DNA of 64,000 nucleotides from Streptococcus pseudopneumoniae (lineage in GTDB: Bacteria > Bacillota > Bacilli > Lactobacillales > Streptococcaceae): contig NZ_JUQX01000045.1 in NCBI RefSeq assembly GCF_001074565.1, positions 79,246 through 143,245 of the forward strand, in the 5' to 3' direction. The notes beneath the pieces were generated by a model. It searched no databases. It was not told the DNA's origin and saw only the letters and a program-made list of their open reading frames with translations. Positions 28,244 to 37,585 of the stretch are shown here, piece by piece (positions within the stretch are counted from its first letter, which is position 1; the number at the start of each line of letters is the position of its first letter). Made by a program: the position numbers and the translations under genes.

Positions 28244-29164
28244 ATGGCAGAAAAAATTAAAAAAGCAAAAATTGATAATGTCGGCATTCACTCCTTTAGT
28301 AAGAAGGCAGATATCTTCTTCAGTATTATTTCTGGATTGATTGCTCTCTCTTGTATCTTGCCCTTTATCTTTGTCATCATGATTTCCATCACAGATGAAA
28401 AGAGCATCCTTCAACATGGATATAGCTTTTTCCCATCACAGTTTGGATTAGATGGCTTCGAGTTTTTGGCTCAGTTTAAAGATAAGATATTACAAGCGCT
28501 CTTTATCTCAGTGTTTGTAACAGTAGTCGGAACCTTGACAAACGTCTTTATCACAACAACTTATGCCTACGCCATTTCACGTACAACTTTTAAGTACCGC
28601 AGATTCTTTACAGTTTTCGTCCTACTTAGTATGTTGTTCAACGCCGGTTTGGTTCCAGGCTATATCGTGGTAACTCGTTTGCTTCAACTAGGTGACACAG
28701 TTTGGGCCTTGATTGTTCCAATGCTTCTCTCACCATTTAACATCATCTTGATGCGTTCCTTCTTCAAGAAGACCATTCCAGAAGCCATTTTGGAGTCTGC
28801 TCGTATCGATGGTGCTAGTGAAGCCCGTATCTTCTTCCAAATCTGTTTACCATTGTCGCTACCAGGTATCGCAACCATCACGCTTTTGACAGCTCTTGGT
28901 TTCTGGAACGACTGGTTCAACGCCCTTCTTTACATCAAGAGTGACAACTTGTATCCATTACAGTATTTGCTCATGCAAATCCAACAAAATATGGACTACA
29001 TAGCCAAAGCAGTAGGTCTTTCTGGTCAACTGGGAGTTGCTCTTCCAAAGGAAACAGGACGTATGGCCATGGTTGTCGTTGCAACCCTTCCGATTGCAAT
29101 TCTGTATCCATTCTTCCAACGCTACTTTGTAAAAGGTTTGACCATCGGTGGTGTGAAAGAATAG
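28244..29164 (+). CDS. ngtP2: N-glycan ABC importer permease 2 (YtcP/LplC family)
   Basis: A 306-residue second permease with six helices; its EAA loop is PEAILESARIDGASEARIFF plus QICLPLS (about 184-210). It starts 13 bases after the first permease with an AAAGGAGGAAAGC Shine-Dalgarno. It forms the heterodimeric channel with NgtP1. Confidence 0.82.
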   Translation: MAEKIKKAKIDNVGIHSFSKKADIFFSIISGLIALSCILPFIFVIMISITDEKSILQHGYSFFPSQFGLDGFEFLAQFKDKILQALFISVFVTVVGTLTNVFITTTYAYAISRTTFKYRRFFTVFVLLSMLFNAGLVPGYIVVTRLLQLGDTVWALIVPMLLSPFNIILMRSFFKKTIPEAILESARIDGASEARIFFQICLPLSLPGIATITLLTALGFWNDWFNALLYIKSDNLYPLQYLLMQIQQNMDYIAKAVGLSGQLGVALPKETGRMAMVVVATLPIAILYPFFQRYFVKGLTIGGVKE

Positions 29165-29271
29165 GACTTACTGAGAAACATCGTTTCTCCCTTCCCAACT
29201 TCATCTTAGTGGCTGAAGTTAAAATCATTAAATCGTTTATAAGTTTAAAAATAAAAAAAGGAGTTTTTATC

Positions 29272-30756
29272 ATGAAAAACTGGAAAAAATATGCTTTTGC
29301 ATCTGCTAGCGTAGTAGCTTTGGCTGCAAGTCTTGCTGCTTGTGGAAACCTTTCAGGTAACAACAAAAAAGCTGCTGACTCAGGATCAGGAGAAAAACCT
29401 GTTATTAAAATGTACCAAATCGGTGACAAGCCAGATAACTTGGATGAATTGCTAGAAAATGCAAACAAAATCATCGAAGAAAAAGTTGGTGCTAAATTGG
29501 ATATCCAATACCTTGGATGGGGTGACTACGGTAAGAAAATGTCCGTTATCACATCATCAGGTGAAAACTACGATATCGCTTTTGCAGATAACTACATCGT
29601 AAACGCGCAAAAAGGTGCTTATGCTGACTTGACAGAATTGTACAAGAAAGAAGGGGCAGAGCTTTATAAAGCACTTGACCCAGCTTACATCAAAGGGAAC
29701 ACTGTAAACGGTAAGATCTACGCTGTTCCAGTTGCGGCTAACGTTGCATCTTCACAAAACTTTGCCTTCAACGGAACTCTTCTTGCTAAATACGGTATCG
29801 ACATTTCAGGTGTAAACTCATACGAAACACTTGAACCAGTCTTGAAACAAATCAAAGAAAAAGCTCCAGATGTAGTACCATTTGCAGTTACTAAGAACTT
29901 CATCCCTTCTGAAAACTTTGACTACCCAGTAGCAAACGGACTTCCATTCGTTATCGACCTTGAAGGGGATACTACTAAGATCGTAAACCGTTACGACGTT
30001 CCTCGTTTCAAAGAACACTTGAAGACTCTTCACAAATTCTACGAAGCAGGATACATTCCAAAAGACGTAGCAACAAGCGACACTTCATTTGACCTTCAAC
30101 AAGACACTTGGTTCGTTCGTGAAGAAACAGTAGGACCAGCTGACTACAGTAACAGCTTGCTCTCTCGTGTAGCTAACAAAGACATCCAAATCAAACCATT
30201 CACTAACTTCATCAAGAAAAACCAAACAACTCAAGTTGCTAACTTTGTTATCTCAAACAACTCTAAGAACAAAGAAAAATCAATGGAAGTGTTGAACCTC
30301 TTGAACACTAACCCTGAACTCTTGAACGGACTTGTTTACGGTCCAGAAGGCAAGAACTGGGAGAAAATTGAAGGTAAAGAAAACCGTGTTCGTGTCCTTG
30401 AAGGATACAAAGGAAACACTCACATGGGTGGATGGAACACTGGTAACAACTGGATCCTTTACATCAACGAAAACGTTACAGATGAGCAAATTGCTCAATC
30501 TAAGAAAGATTTGGCTGACGCTAAAGAATCTCCAGCGCTTGGATTCATCTTTAACACTGATAGCGTGAAATCTGAAATCTCTGCAATCACTAATACAATG
30601 CAACAATTCGATACAGCTATCAACACTGGTACTGTAGACCCAGATAAAGCTATTCCAGAATTGATGGAAAAACTGAAATCTGAAGGTGCATACCAAAAAG
30701 TATTGGATGAAATGCAAAAACAATACGATGAATTCTTGAAAAGCAAAAAATCATAA
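29272..30756 (+). CDS. ngtS: N-glycan-binding lipoprotein
   Basis: A 494-residue solute-binding lipoprotein. The signal peptide ends in the lipobox SLAAC (lipid on about Cys 24), followed by a family 1-type oligosaccharide-binding fold. The start at 29272 (MKNWKKYAFASASV) has AAAAAAGGAG upstream; an in-frame ATG at 29209 would only extend it through leader DNA. It has unusually strong codon bias (AAC, GAC, CTT, GCT) compared with neighbours, which fits high expression. It probably captures mannose/GlcNAc N-glycan fragments for the cytoplasmic mannosidases. Substrate is inferred from the pneumococcal NgtS and from its new neighbours. Confidence 0.85.
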   Translation: MKNWKKYAFASASVVALAASLAACGNLSGNNKKAADSGSGEKPVIKMYQIGDKPDNLDELLENANKIIEEKVGAKLDIQYLGWGDYGKKMSVITSSGENYDIAFADNYIVNAQKGAYADLTELYKKEGAELYKALDPAYIKGNTVNGKIYAVPVAANVASSQNFAFNGTLLAKYGIDISGVNSYETLEPVLKQIKEKAPDVVPFAVTKNFIPSENFDYPVANGLPFVIDLEGDTTKIVNRYDVPRFKEHLKTLHKFYEAGYIPKDVATSDTSFDLQQDTWFVREETVGPADYSNSLLSRVANKDIQIKPFTNFIKKNQTTQVANFVISNNSKNKEKSMEVLNLLNTNPELLNGLVYGPEGKNWEKIEGKENRVRVLEGYKGNTHMGGWNTGNNWILYINENVTDEQIAQSKKDLADAKESPALGFIFNTDSVKSEISAITNTMQQFDTAINTGTVDPDKAIPELMEKLKSEGAYQKVLDEMQKQYDEFLKSKKS

Positions 30757-30796
30757 GACAAACTGATTTCGTGTATTCATTCCTAAAAAATGTTAT

Positions 30797-30840
30797 CACT
30801 ACCTCCTCTGGTACTCCCGGGGGAGGTAGTGGTTTTTTTA
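30797..30840 (+). terminator. Terminator of the importer operon
   Basis: Stem CACTACCTCC / GGAGGTAGTG (30797-30806 / 30822-30831) followed by seven T. Confidence 0.93.
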
Positions 30841-31195
30841 TTAGAGTAGCTAAAAGTAAAAAAATCTTGTTAAAAACTTTGTGAAATGCCAGTATAAAAT
30901 ATAGATATCGATTAATTGGACTAATACCTCTATTAGTTTAATTAAGTAGATTTTTAGAATGAACTAGCTTATAATAAGAGTACGATGAAAGCGCTTAACA
31001 TTGTGAAATTTAACTGGGTTTTGATTTAAGAAGTGGACAGGATTCCTTCTTAAATGTTTCATTTATGTCTGATTTCAGCTTGTTCATATTTTGTAAATTA
31101 TGAAAGATTCAAGTGAAACACAGCAAGTGAAAATCCGATAAAAAGTTGTTTGCTATCCCTTTTGGGAACAAGAAATATTACATGAGGTTATTCAT
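30841..31195. other. Intergenic region before the OFA transporter
   Basis: About 355 AT-rich bases. A sequence ATGAAAGCGCTTAACA (30985-31000) resembles a CcpA site but has one extra base relative to the consensus. No reading frame with a ribosome binding site is seen apart from the start of the next gene. Confidence 0.4.
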
Positions 31196-32389
31196 ATGAA
31201 AAAAACACCCAATCGATGGTTAATTTTGGCTGCGGCCATTTTAACGAATCTCTCTCTAGGTGCAGGATATGCCTGGTCGGTCTTTCAGAAGGCACTCCTA
31301 GAAACCAATGCTAGTCAAGGATGGGTTCAAGCTCAGACTTCCTTAGCCTTTAGTATTTCTTTTGCTATGGTACCTGTTGGAATGATTCTTTTCGGTCCCA
31401 AAGTAGATTCGGTTGGACCTAAAAAGTTTGTCTTTCTAGGTGGTATTCTCTTTGGTACAGGGATGTTTGCGACTGGTTTTGCCAACTCACTACCTGTGCT
31501 TTATCTAACGTACGGTGTCATCCTAGGACTTGGTATCGGCTCTGCCTATGGGGCATCTACGTCCGTTGCGACAAAATGGTTCCCAGACAAAAAAGGCCTA
31601 GCTGGTGGATTGACAGCGGCAGGATTTGGCTTGGGTCCACTAATTATCGGACCGGTTGCAAAATCTTTGATTGCTTCTATGGGGATTTACTCTACCTTTA
31701 AGGTACTAGGTATTGTCCTTTTACTAGTGATCTGTACATCTTCCCTAGTTATGGCCAAAGCTCCTGCTGTTGCTCCAGCGGCTGGGGATGCTCAACCAGA
31801 AGGAAAAACTTATAAAGAAATGCTCCGTGATGGAAATTACTGGCTTCTATGGTTGATCTATGTTCTTGGTGCTACAGGCGGAATGATGATTATCGGAACT
31901 GCAGCAGCGATCTCAGACCAATACCAACTTGTTGGAGAAGCGACCCTCTTCGTTATGCTGGTATCCATTGCAAATACATTTGGTCGTATCTTCTGGGGTA
32001 CGGTATCTGATAAGATTGGCCGCTATCCTACCGTTATTGCCATGTTTGGAGCGGTCGCTACTGGTTTGTTGCTCACAGCCTTATTCAAAGGTCCTGGAAG
32101 CATCTTGGCCATCCTTGGAATCATGATGGTTGCCTTGTCATTTGGTGGCTTCCTCGGTTCTTTCCCAGGAATTACTGCTGAAAACTGGGGAGTGACCTAC
32201 GTAGGGACAAACTATGGATGGATGTTTACTGCTTATGGTGTAGCTGCTATTGCTGGTCCTCAGTTAGGGGCACGTCTTGCACAGGCAAACCAAGGAGATT
32301 ATACAATGGCCTTCTTTATCGTTATCGGTATGGCTATCATTGGTATTCTACTCCAACTCTTCTATATGGCTAAAGCTAAAAAAGTTTAA
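31196..32389 (+). CDS. OFA-family MFS transporter (oxalate/formate antiporter-like)
   Basis: A 397-residue major facilitator with 12 helices. The N-terminal SLGAGYAWSVFQKAL and the GLGIGSAYGASTSVATKWFPDKKGLAGG loop mark the OFA group (YhjX-like). Substrate is unknown; monocarboxylates such as formate, pyruvate or lactate are plausible. The start has an AGGTTATTC spacer and only a weak Shine-Dalgarno (GAGG). It is monocistronic with its own terminator. Confidence 0.85.
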   Translation: MKKTPNRWLILAAAILTNLSLGAGYAWSVFQKALLETNASQGWVQAQTSLAFSISFAMVPVGMILFGPKVDSVGPKKFVFLGGILFGTGMFATGFANSLPVLYLTYGVILGLGIGSAYGASTSVATKWFPDKKGLAGGLTAAGFGLGPLIIGPVAKSLIASMGIYSTFKVLGIVLLLVICTSSLVMAKAPAVAPAAGDAQPEGKTYKEMLRDGNYWLLWLIYVLGATGGMMIIGTAAAISDQYQLVGEATLFVMLVSIANTFGRIFWGTVSDKIGRYPTVIAMFGAVATGLLLTALFKGPGSILAILGIMMVALSFGGFLGSFPGITAENWGVTYVGTNYGWMFTAYGVAAIAGPQLGARLAQANQGDYTMAFFIVIGMAIIGILLQLFYMAKAKKV

Positions 32390-32394
32390 AAATG

Positions 32395-32422
32395 AATCCT
32401 TGGATCATCCAAGGATTTTTTA
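32395..32422 (+). terminator. Terminator of the OFA transporter gene
   Basis: A perfect 10-bp stem AATCCTTGGA / TCCAAGGATT (32395-32404 / 32408-32417) with a 3-base loop, then TTTTT. Confidence 0.93.
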
Positions 32423-32562
32423 AATTGGAGTAGACATTCGTTGGGATTAGCTCCTTTTTAATTTCCGGTCAAATAAATTGCATTCGTTTTCTCAAGTGGG
32501 TATACTAGAATAGTTGAATGAAAAATTCTGAAAATTTAAGAATAGAAAAGAGAACAAATCTT

Positions 32563-33549
32563 ATGGCAAAAGATATTCGTGTCTTACTTTACTACCTCTA
32601 TACTCCAATTGAAAATGCAGAGCAATTTGTGGCAGATCACTTGGTTTTCTGTAAATCAATCGGCCTTAAAGGCCGTATCCTAGTCGCTGACGAGGGAATC
32701 AACGGAACCGTTTCAGGTGACTACGAAACAACTCAAAAATACATGGACTACGTTCATAGCCTCCCAGGAATGGAAGACCTCTGGTTCAAGATTGACGAAG
32801 AAAATGAACAAGCCTTCAAGAAGATGTTTGTTCGTTACAAGAAAGAAATTGTCCACCTTGGTTTGGAAGACAATGACTTTGATAATGACATCAACCCACT
32901 TGAAACAACAGGTGCTTACTTGTCTCCAAAAGAGTTCAAAGAAGCCCTTCTTGACGAAGATACCGTGGTTCTTGACACACGTAACGATTACGAGTACGAC
33001 CTAGGACATTTCCGCGGTGCTATCCGCCCAGACATCCGCAACTTCCGTGAGTTGCCACAATGGGTCCGTGACAACAAGGAAAAATTCATGGACAAGCGTG
33101 TCGTGGTTTACTGTACAGGTGGCGTTCGCTGTGAGAAATTCTCGGGCTGGATGGTTCGTGAAGGTTACAAAGATGTTGGCCAATTGCACGGAGGAATCGC
33201 AACTTATGGTAAAGACCCAGAAGTTCAAGGTGAACTTTGGGATGGGAAAATGTACGTCTTTGACGAGCGTATCGCCGTTGATGTCAACCATGTCAACCCA
33301 ACCATTGTAGGGAAAGACTGGTTTGATGGAACACCATGTGAACGTTATGTCAACTGTGGAAATCCCTTCTGTAACCGTCGTATCCTAACATCAGAAGAAA
33401 ATGAAGACAAGTACCTTCGTGGATGCTCACACGAGTGTCGTGTTCACCCACGCAACCGCTACGTCTCAGAAAATGAATTGACACAAGCAGAAGTTGTTGA
33501 GCGCCTAGCTGCTATCGGTGAAAGCTTGGATCAAGTCGCTACTGTATAA
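32563..33549 (+). CDS. trhO: tRNA uridine(34) hydroxylase TrhO
   Basis: A 328-residue rhodanese-family enzyme that makes 5-hydroxyuridine at the wobble position of tRNA. An N-terminal YceA-like domain is followed by a rhodanese domain with active Cys in [13 protein letters not shown] (about 182-194), and a C-terminal cluster of cysteines ([15 protein letters not shown]). An upstream in-frame ATG (32518) lies in the promoter region. The start at 32563 ([15 protein letters not shown]) matches the family, though its Shine-Dalgarno is weak. A TATACT at about 32503 could be its -10. Confidence 0.92.
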   Translation: MAKDIRVLLYYLYTPIENAEQFVADHLVFCKSIGLKGRILVADEGINGTVSGDYETTQKYMDYVHSLPGMEDLWFKIDEENEQAFKKMFVRYKKEIVHLGLEDNDFDNDINPLETTGAYLSPKEFKEALLDEDTVVLDTRNDYEYDLGHFRGAIRPDIRNFRELPQWVRDNKEKFMDKRVVVYCTGGVRCEKFSGWMVREGYKDVGQLHGGIATYGKDPEVQGELWDGKMYVFDERIAVDVNHVNPTIVGKDWFDGTPCERYVNCGNPFCNRRILTSEENEDKYLRGCSHECRVHPRNRYVSENELTQAEVVERLAAIGESLDQVATV

Positions 33550-33554
33550 CATCA

Positions 33555-33578
33555 AACAGCCTTCAGGGGCTGTTTTTC
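33555..33578 (+). terminator. Terminator of trhO
   Basis: Stem AACAGCC / GGCTGTT (33555-33561 / 33568-33574) followed by TTTTC. Confidence 0.85.
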
Positions 33579-33670
33579 TATGCTTTTTATCTAAAAATCT
33601 AAAATTTGTTTCTGTATCTTTCAGGAAAATAGGTTATACTATGTGTAAACGATTTCAAAGGAGGCCAGTT

Positions 33671-34531
33671 ATGGCGAAAACATTTTTTATCCCAAATAAA
33701 GATAGCATTCTAGGACAACAGGAGGTCTTGACTGCCAAGTCCATCTTGGCCTTGGTGGAGGGCTTGGAGTCACACAGTTATGATACGGTCTATCTCCGTC
33801 AGCCCCTCAATCGTCTCGAGTATATCGAGTGTGGGATTGTAGGTCAGTCGCAATTTCTCTTCAAGGTGAACTATGCGGATAGCCGAAAAGGCTATCAAGT
33901 GGTGATTCCAGACTTCCTTACCAGAGCGGACTGGGAGATTGTAGAAGCTCTCCTCCAAGCCCTATCGAGTAAGTTGGGGCAAGTGGTAGAAGGGTTAGAA
34001 GGGTTTGAGTTTGAAGCTTATTTCCGACAAACGGTCAAGCATTATCTAGCTGACAAAGCGACTCGTCTAGTCTATTGCCAAGGGCTCTTGGCCCCAATCT
34101 ATCTCAACAAGGAATACCTCGAGAGTTTTTTGGCTGAGGATGGATTGGCACGTTTTGAAGAGCTGGTCAAGAAGGTTCAAGGATCTGATGCCTACCTTGC
34201 CAGTGTGAAATTTTACCCAGACGCCCAAGGCAAGGTGCACGGTATCTATCACCTAGCCCAGGGAGTCAAGACGATTTTGCCAAAGGAACCCTTTGTACCA
34301 GCTCCTTATACCGAGCAGCTGGCAGAAAAGGAGCTTGTTTGGGAGATTGACCTAGTGGCGATTTCTGGTGATGGCTCAAAAGCAGAAGACTATGAAGCCA
34401 TCGCTCGCTTGGATTATGAAAAATTCCTAGAGTCACTACCAAAAGCATTTTACCAGCAATTAGATGCTAATCAATTAGAAGTACAACCCATCCTAGGACA
34501 AGATTTTGAAGGATTGGCAACTATCAAGTAG
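33671..34531 (+). CDS. Conserved hypothetical protein (DUF4299-like)
   Basis: A 286-residue cytoplasmic protein found at the same place in pneumococci (SP_0096-like). I recall it as DUF4299, with no known function. No catalytic motif, signal peptide or helix cluster is seen; it is acidic with mixed alpha/beta pattern. The reading frame is open from 33518, overlapping trhO. The start at 33671 (MAKTFFIPNKDSILG) is chosen because AAAGGAGGCCAGTT precedes it. Confidence 0.75.
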   Translation: MAKTFFIPNKDSILGQQEVLTAKSILALVEGLESHSYDTVYLRQPLNRLEYIECGIVGQSQFLFKVNYADSRKGYQVVIPDFLTRADWEIVEALLQALSSKLGQVVEGLEGFEFEAYFRQTVKHYLADKATRLVYCQGLLAPIYLNKEYLESFLAEDGLARFEELVKKVQGSDAYLASVKFYPDAQGKVHGIYHLAQGVKTILPKEPFVPAPYTEQLAEKELVWEIDLVAISGDGSKAEDYEAIARLDYEKFLESLPKAFYQQLDANQLEVQPILGQDFEGLATIK

Positions 34532-34554
34532 ACATTGTTCAAAAAAGAGTAAGC

Positions 34555-34593
34555 ATAAAAATCCCTGTCATTAATAAATGGCAGGGATTTTGG
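34555..34593. terminator. Bidirectional terminator
   Basis: A stem of AAATCCCTG-type sequence with its complement CAGGGATTT, extended by CATT/AATG, lies between the convergent hypothetical and membrane-protein genes; A/T runs flank both sides. Confidence 0.85.
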
Positions 34594-35556
34594 TTAAAAG
34601 AATGTCAGGATGCGAAGGTAGTCCACTGTCAGCGCTAGCTCTGCAATGAAGAAGGGTAAGAGAATAGCACCATCAAGTAAGACAGCGAGCAGGAATCGAT
34701 AAAATGGGTCGAGGCTATTGGTCTTACTTGGCTTGCTAATCACAAAGAGATTGCCGAGGGCAAAGATGGCCATGCTTAGAAGAGTGAGGATACCAGCAAA
34801 TCGCAAGCCGCCAAAGAGTGCAAAGAAACTTGCTAGAGCCGTTAGGACAAGTGGGATAGCAAAGAGTCTGCTATACCGATCGAAGGCTTCTTGGAATGTA
34901 AAGTCGCTCTCTTGATCCAGCACACGTCGGACAGTAAAGCCTCCCAAAATGATGGAAAAGTAAAATAGAGCGCTAGCGACCAGAATCGAAAGCCCAGCAA
35001 AGAGATCTAAAGGTGGGAGCTGGTTAGGAGAACCATTAGCAATAGAAATCATATAACCGTAGTAGAGGTGCTTGATATGATAGATACTAAAGAAAAGATT
35101 AATCGAAGATAGCAAAGTGAGTAGGCCAAAGACACTGTAACGATGCTTTTGGTCCGTAGTCTTGCTGGCAGTTGGTTCTTGGATAGCATCCAGTAGCCAA
35201 GTCCAAAATAGTGCGATTTCTTCTTTTAATCTGGCTGTTTTACGAGGGTCAATATCTGGGATATAGGGGCTTTCTAAAGCCTTGCTGAGGATGCTTTTTT
35301 CTTTTGCAGGGTTTTCTTGCTTGCGTTCCTTTTCAGCTTTCCCTTCTCCCTCTTCCTCGGTTTGGTTTTCCTCGATTATTTCGGGAGTTTCCTCCTCATG
35401 CGTTTCCAGCTCTTTAGGTGAGACAGAAGTTTCTTGGCTTGCTTGTAGTTCAGCTTCCACAGTTTCCGAAGTCTCTGGTTGGTCGGGCTGGATTTCTGAT
35501 TTTGTCTGAGCTGATTTCTTCTCAAGATCGGCACTTTCAAACCATTCTTGTGTCAT
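34594..35556 (-). CDS. Membrane protein with long acidic N-terminal tail
   Basis: A 320-residue protein of unknown function. Residues 1 to about 110 are Glu/Gln/Lys/Pro-rich and disordered-looking; the rest holds about five hydrophobic helices, starting near SVFGLLTLLSSINLFFSIY. The start at 35556 (MTQEWFESADLEK) follows a perfect AAAAAGGAGG; the frame is open further upstream to 35622. It lies 62 bases after the DUF4097 gene in the same direction and may belong to the PadR-controlled group. Confidence 0.75.
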   Translation of the reverse strand: MTQEWFESADLEKKSAQTKSEIQPDQPETSETVEAELQASQETSVSPKELETHEEETPEIIEENQTEEEGEGKAEKERKQENPAKEKSILSKALESPYIPDIDPRKTARLKEEIALFWTWLLDAIQEPTASKTTDQKHRYSVFGLLTLLSSINLFFSIYHIKHLYYGYMISIANGSPNQLPPLDLFAGLSILVASALFYFSIILGGFTVRRVLDQESDFTFQEAFDRYSRLFAIPLVLTALASFFALFGGLRFAGILTLLSMAIFALGNLFVISKPSKTNSLDPFYRFLLAVLLDGAILLPFFIAELALTVDYLRILTFF

Positions 35557-35618
35557 GGTGGAACCTCCTTTTTTATGGTCGTTTTCTATTTTTAGATTAG
35601 CAGATGAAAGCGTTTTTG

Positions 35619-36548
35619 TCAATGGTTTCTAGATGGAGAAGAGTACTCTTCTTTAGGTAGGTAGATATCCTGGTTGGCTTTTGCAATGAGCAGGTCCTTG
35701 ACATCTGCTTTGTCTGTCTTGTATGGGTTGGCAAGTTCATTCTCTTTTTGTCCACGATGTTCTTCTTTGGGTTTATGATAGATACCACCATGCTGAGAAG
35801 AAAGATCTAGATTGATACGGTCAGTCTCTTTCTGGGAGAGAATGAGGTTTAGAGTGGAATGGGCCTCTAGCTCAACCTTGCCGTGGGCCTTGATATTCTC
35901 AGCATAGATGTGTTCTCTTTCCGTCTTGACCTGGCTATCTGTCAATTCGGTATCAAAGATATTGATGATATGAGGTGTCGTTAGTGTACTATTCTTGATA
36001 GAGCTTTCTGTTATTCTTAAGAGATAGCCTTTTGCTTTGATTGTTGCATTTTCAAGATTGGCTTGACGAATATTGGTTTGTCCACGATTGGCTGAGACGG
36101 TGATAGCTTGCAGCTTTCTTCCTTTAGGGAGGGAGAGAACGACTTCGTCAAAACGATTAGAATAGTTGCTGGCGATACGAAGTAGGCCTTCGATTCCTGA
36201 ACCGAGAAAGCGATGTTGGGAGGCTTGTTTGTCAGTGACGCTTAGTGTTTTGTCACTCATGCCAGTAGTCAGATCGTGACGACCAGACACGGAAGGATGA
36301 TAGGTGATGTGAATCTTGTCATCTACAGACTCTGTGATGGTTAGGCTATGTTCCTCAAGGGTCAAATCAAGCTTTTCCACTTCACTTCCAAAGGTCACTT
36401 CTTCGATACGATTGTCATAGACGGGGTCTTTTGACATGGCAAGCAAACTTTGAATACCATTGGACTGCGCACCTACAATGATCATGATAAAACCGAGGAT
36501 TGTAGAAACCACACCAAAAATGAGAAATCCTTTTGTCAATTTACGCAT
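35619..36548 (-). CDS. DUF4097-family putative adhesin-like envelope protein
   Basis: A 309-residue protein with one N-terminal membrane helix (about 5-27) followed by an extracellular beta-helix-like DUF4097 region. It is often encoded beside PadR regulators and DUF1700 proteins and linked to envelope-stress responses. The ATG at 36548 is preferred over the GTG at 36557 because GAGAGGTG lies at proper distance. It overlaps the DUF1700 gene by eight bases. Confidence 0.8.
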   Translation of the reverse strand: MRKLTKGFLIFGVVSTILGFIMIIVGAQSNGIQSLLAMSKDPVYDNRIEEVTFGSEVEKLDLTLEEHSLTITESVDDKIHITYHPSVSGRHDLTTGMSDKTLSVTDKQASQHRFLGSGIEGLLRIASNYSNRFDEVVLSLPKGRKLQAITVSANRGQTNIRQANLENATIKAKGYLLRITESSIKNSTLTTPHIINIFDTELTDSQVKTEREHIYAENIKAHGKVELEAHSTLNLILSQKETDRINLDLSSQHGGIYHKPKEEHRGQKENELANPYKTDKADVKDLLIAKANQDIYLPKEEYSSPSRNH

Positions 36549-37134
36549 GTCTATCACCTCTCTTTCCTTTTTTAAGAATCCATTGTGCTAAGCGGACGAT
36601 TAGGAGGCCAAAGAAACGAGCTACATAGGAGATACCTAGTAGAACAAGAGAAGAAGCACCGATAGAAAGCAAACCAGCCCCAAAAATCAAGATAAAGGCA
36701 GATTTGGCTTCGACTAGGACACTAAAGCTCTCTATGATAAAGAGTCCACCTAGCAGGATACCCGTTACAGAGACGGTAAAAAAGGCTAAAATGACGGAGA
36801 CGGCTGCGATAATAATACCGATGATGGCCATGAGGATGCCGATCCCGACCGGAATTCCGATAGGAGCTACTAGCAGGGCCAGGAGGGCAATGTGTAGCAG
36901 TTGACGGTCATTCTTTTGAGCAGGGGCTTCATTGACTTTTTTATCGAGAAGATCAGAGAGGACATCATGAGCCGCTTCTTTTGGTGTTCCTAGACTGGCA
37001 ATGAGTTCCTCTTCGCCCTCTGAACCTGCATCGTCAAATAGTTCCTTAAAGTAGTCCATAGCTTCGATGCGGTCAGCTTCAGGCAGTTTATTGAGATAGG
37101 TTTCTAACTGAGTCAGATAGTCAGTTCTTGTCAT
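36541..37134 (-). CDS. DUF1700-family membrane protein
   Basis: A 197-residue protein. The N-terminal cytoplasmic helical domain (YLNKLPEADRIEAMDYFKEL, an HAAS-like fold) is followed by four hydrophobic helices from about residue 75. It typically sits between a PadR regulator and a DUF4097 protein, as here. Its start lies 14 bases inside the padR gene, indicating translational coupling. Confidence 0.85.
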   Translation of the reverse strand: MTRTDYLTQLETYLNKLPEADRIEAMDYFKELFDDAGSEGEEELIASLGTPKEAAHDVLSDLLDKKVNEAPAQKNDRQLLHIALLALLVAPIGIPVGIGILMAIIGIIIAAVSVILAFFTVSVTGILLGGLFIIESFSVLVEAKSAFILIFGAGLLSIGASSLVLLGISYVARFFGLLIVRLAQWILKKGKRGDRHA

Positions 37135-37447
37135 GGCGGATACTCCCTTCTATGATGCCGTTGACGGTGTCGGTATAGAGCGTCCACTCTTCCTTTAGAG
37201 TAACGAGCTGCTCTACGCCCCGATTGGTCAAGGAGTAGTATTTGCGCATACGCCCCTGAAACTCTCTAGAGTAGGTGGTCAGAAAGCCACTGGCTTCCAA
37301 TTTTTTGAGAATGGGATAGAGCGTAGATTCTTTGATATTGGCGATGAGCTTAATGGTTTGACTAATCTCATAACCATAAGAATCCCCCTGCTCCAGTACA
37401 GCCAAGATGAGAAACTCGATCAAGGCAGAGGATGTTGGGAAGTACAT
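37121..37447 (-). CDS. PadR-family transcriptional regulator
   Basis: A 108-residue PadR regulator with the winged-helix core ILAVLEQGDSYGYEISQTI (about 15-33) and the typical ESTLYPILKKLEASGFL (about 44-60). It is first gene of the padR-DUF1700-DUF4097 operon; AAAGGAGG precedes the ATG. Two matching palindromes flank its promoter, so autoregulation is likely. Confidence 0.92.
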   Translation of the reverse strand: MYFPTSSALIEFLILAVLEQGDSYGYEISQTIKLIANIKESTLYPILKKLEASGFLTTYSREFQGRMRKYYSLTNRGVEQLVTLKEEWTLYTDTVNGIIEGSIRHDKN

Positions 37448-37465
37448 GGGAAACCTCCTTTATAT

Positions 37466-37555
37466 TATATAAAAATTTTATATATACTCTTTTCAAATAT
37501 ATTGTATCTCAATATGAAAGCCCTGTCAAGAAATATGTGTAAAAATTTTACATAT
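37466..37555 (-). promoter_or_regulatory. padR operon promoter flanked by two PadR-type operators
   Basis: On the minus strand, -35 TTGACA (complement of 37524-37529), 17-bp spacer, -10 TACAAT (complement of 37501-37506). Operator A, TATATAAAAATTTTATATA (37466-37484), is a perfect odd-centred palindrome between start point and RBS. Operator B (37535-37555) has the same AAAAATTTT core within ATGT...ACAT, the known PadR-family pattern, just upstream of -35. Confidence 0.8.
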
Positions 37556-37585
37556 AAAAAACTCCTAGTAAAAACTAGAAGTTTA
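37556..37585 (-). terminator. Terminator of the MFS gene
   Basis: On the minus strand a stem AAACTTCTAG / CTAGGAGTTT (one mismatch) is followed by a T run, just past the MFS stop codon. Confidence 0.8.

Noticed and set aside
30985..31000. cre site ahead of the OFA transporter
   Set aside because: ATGAAAGCGCTTAACA has an extra base relative to the consensus and no well-placed promoter, so it is noted only in the intergenic entry.
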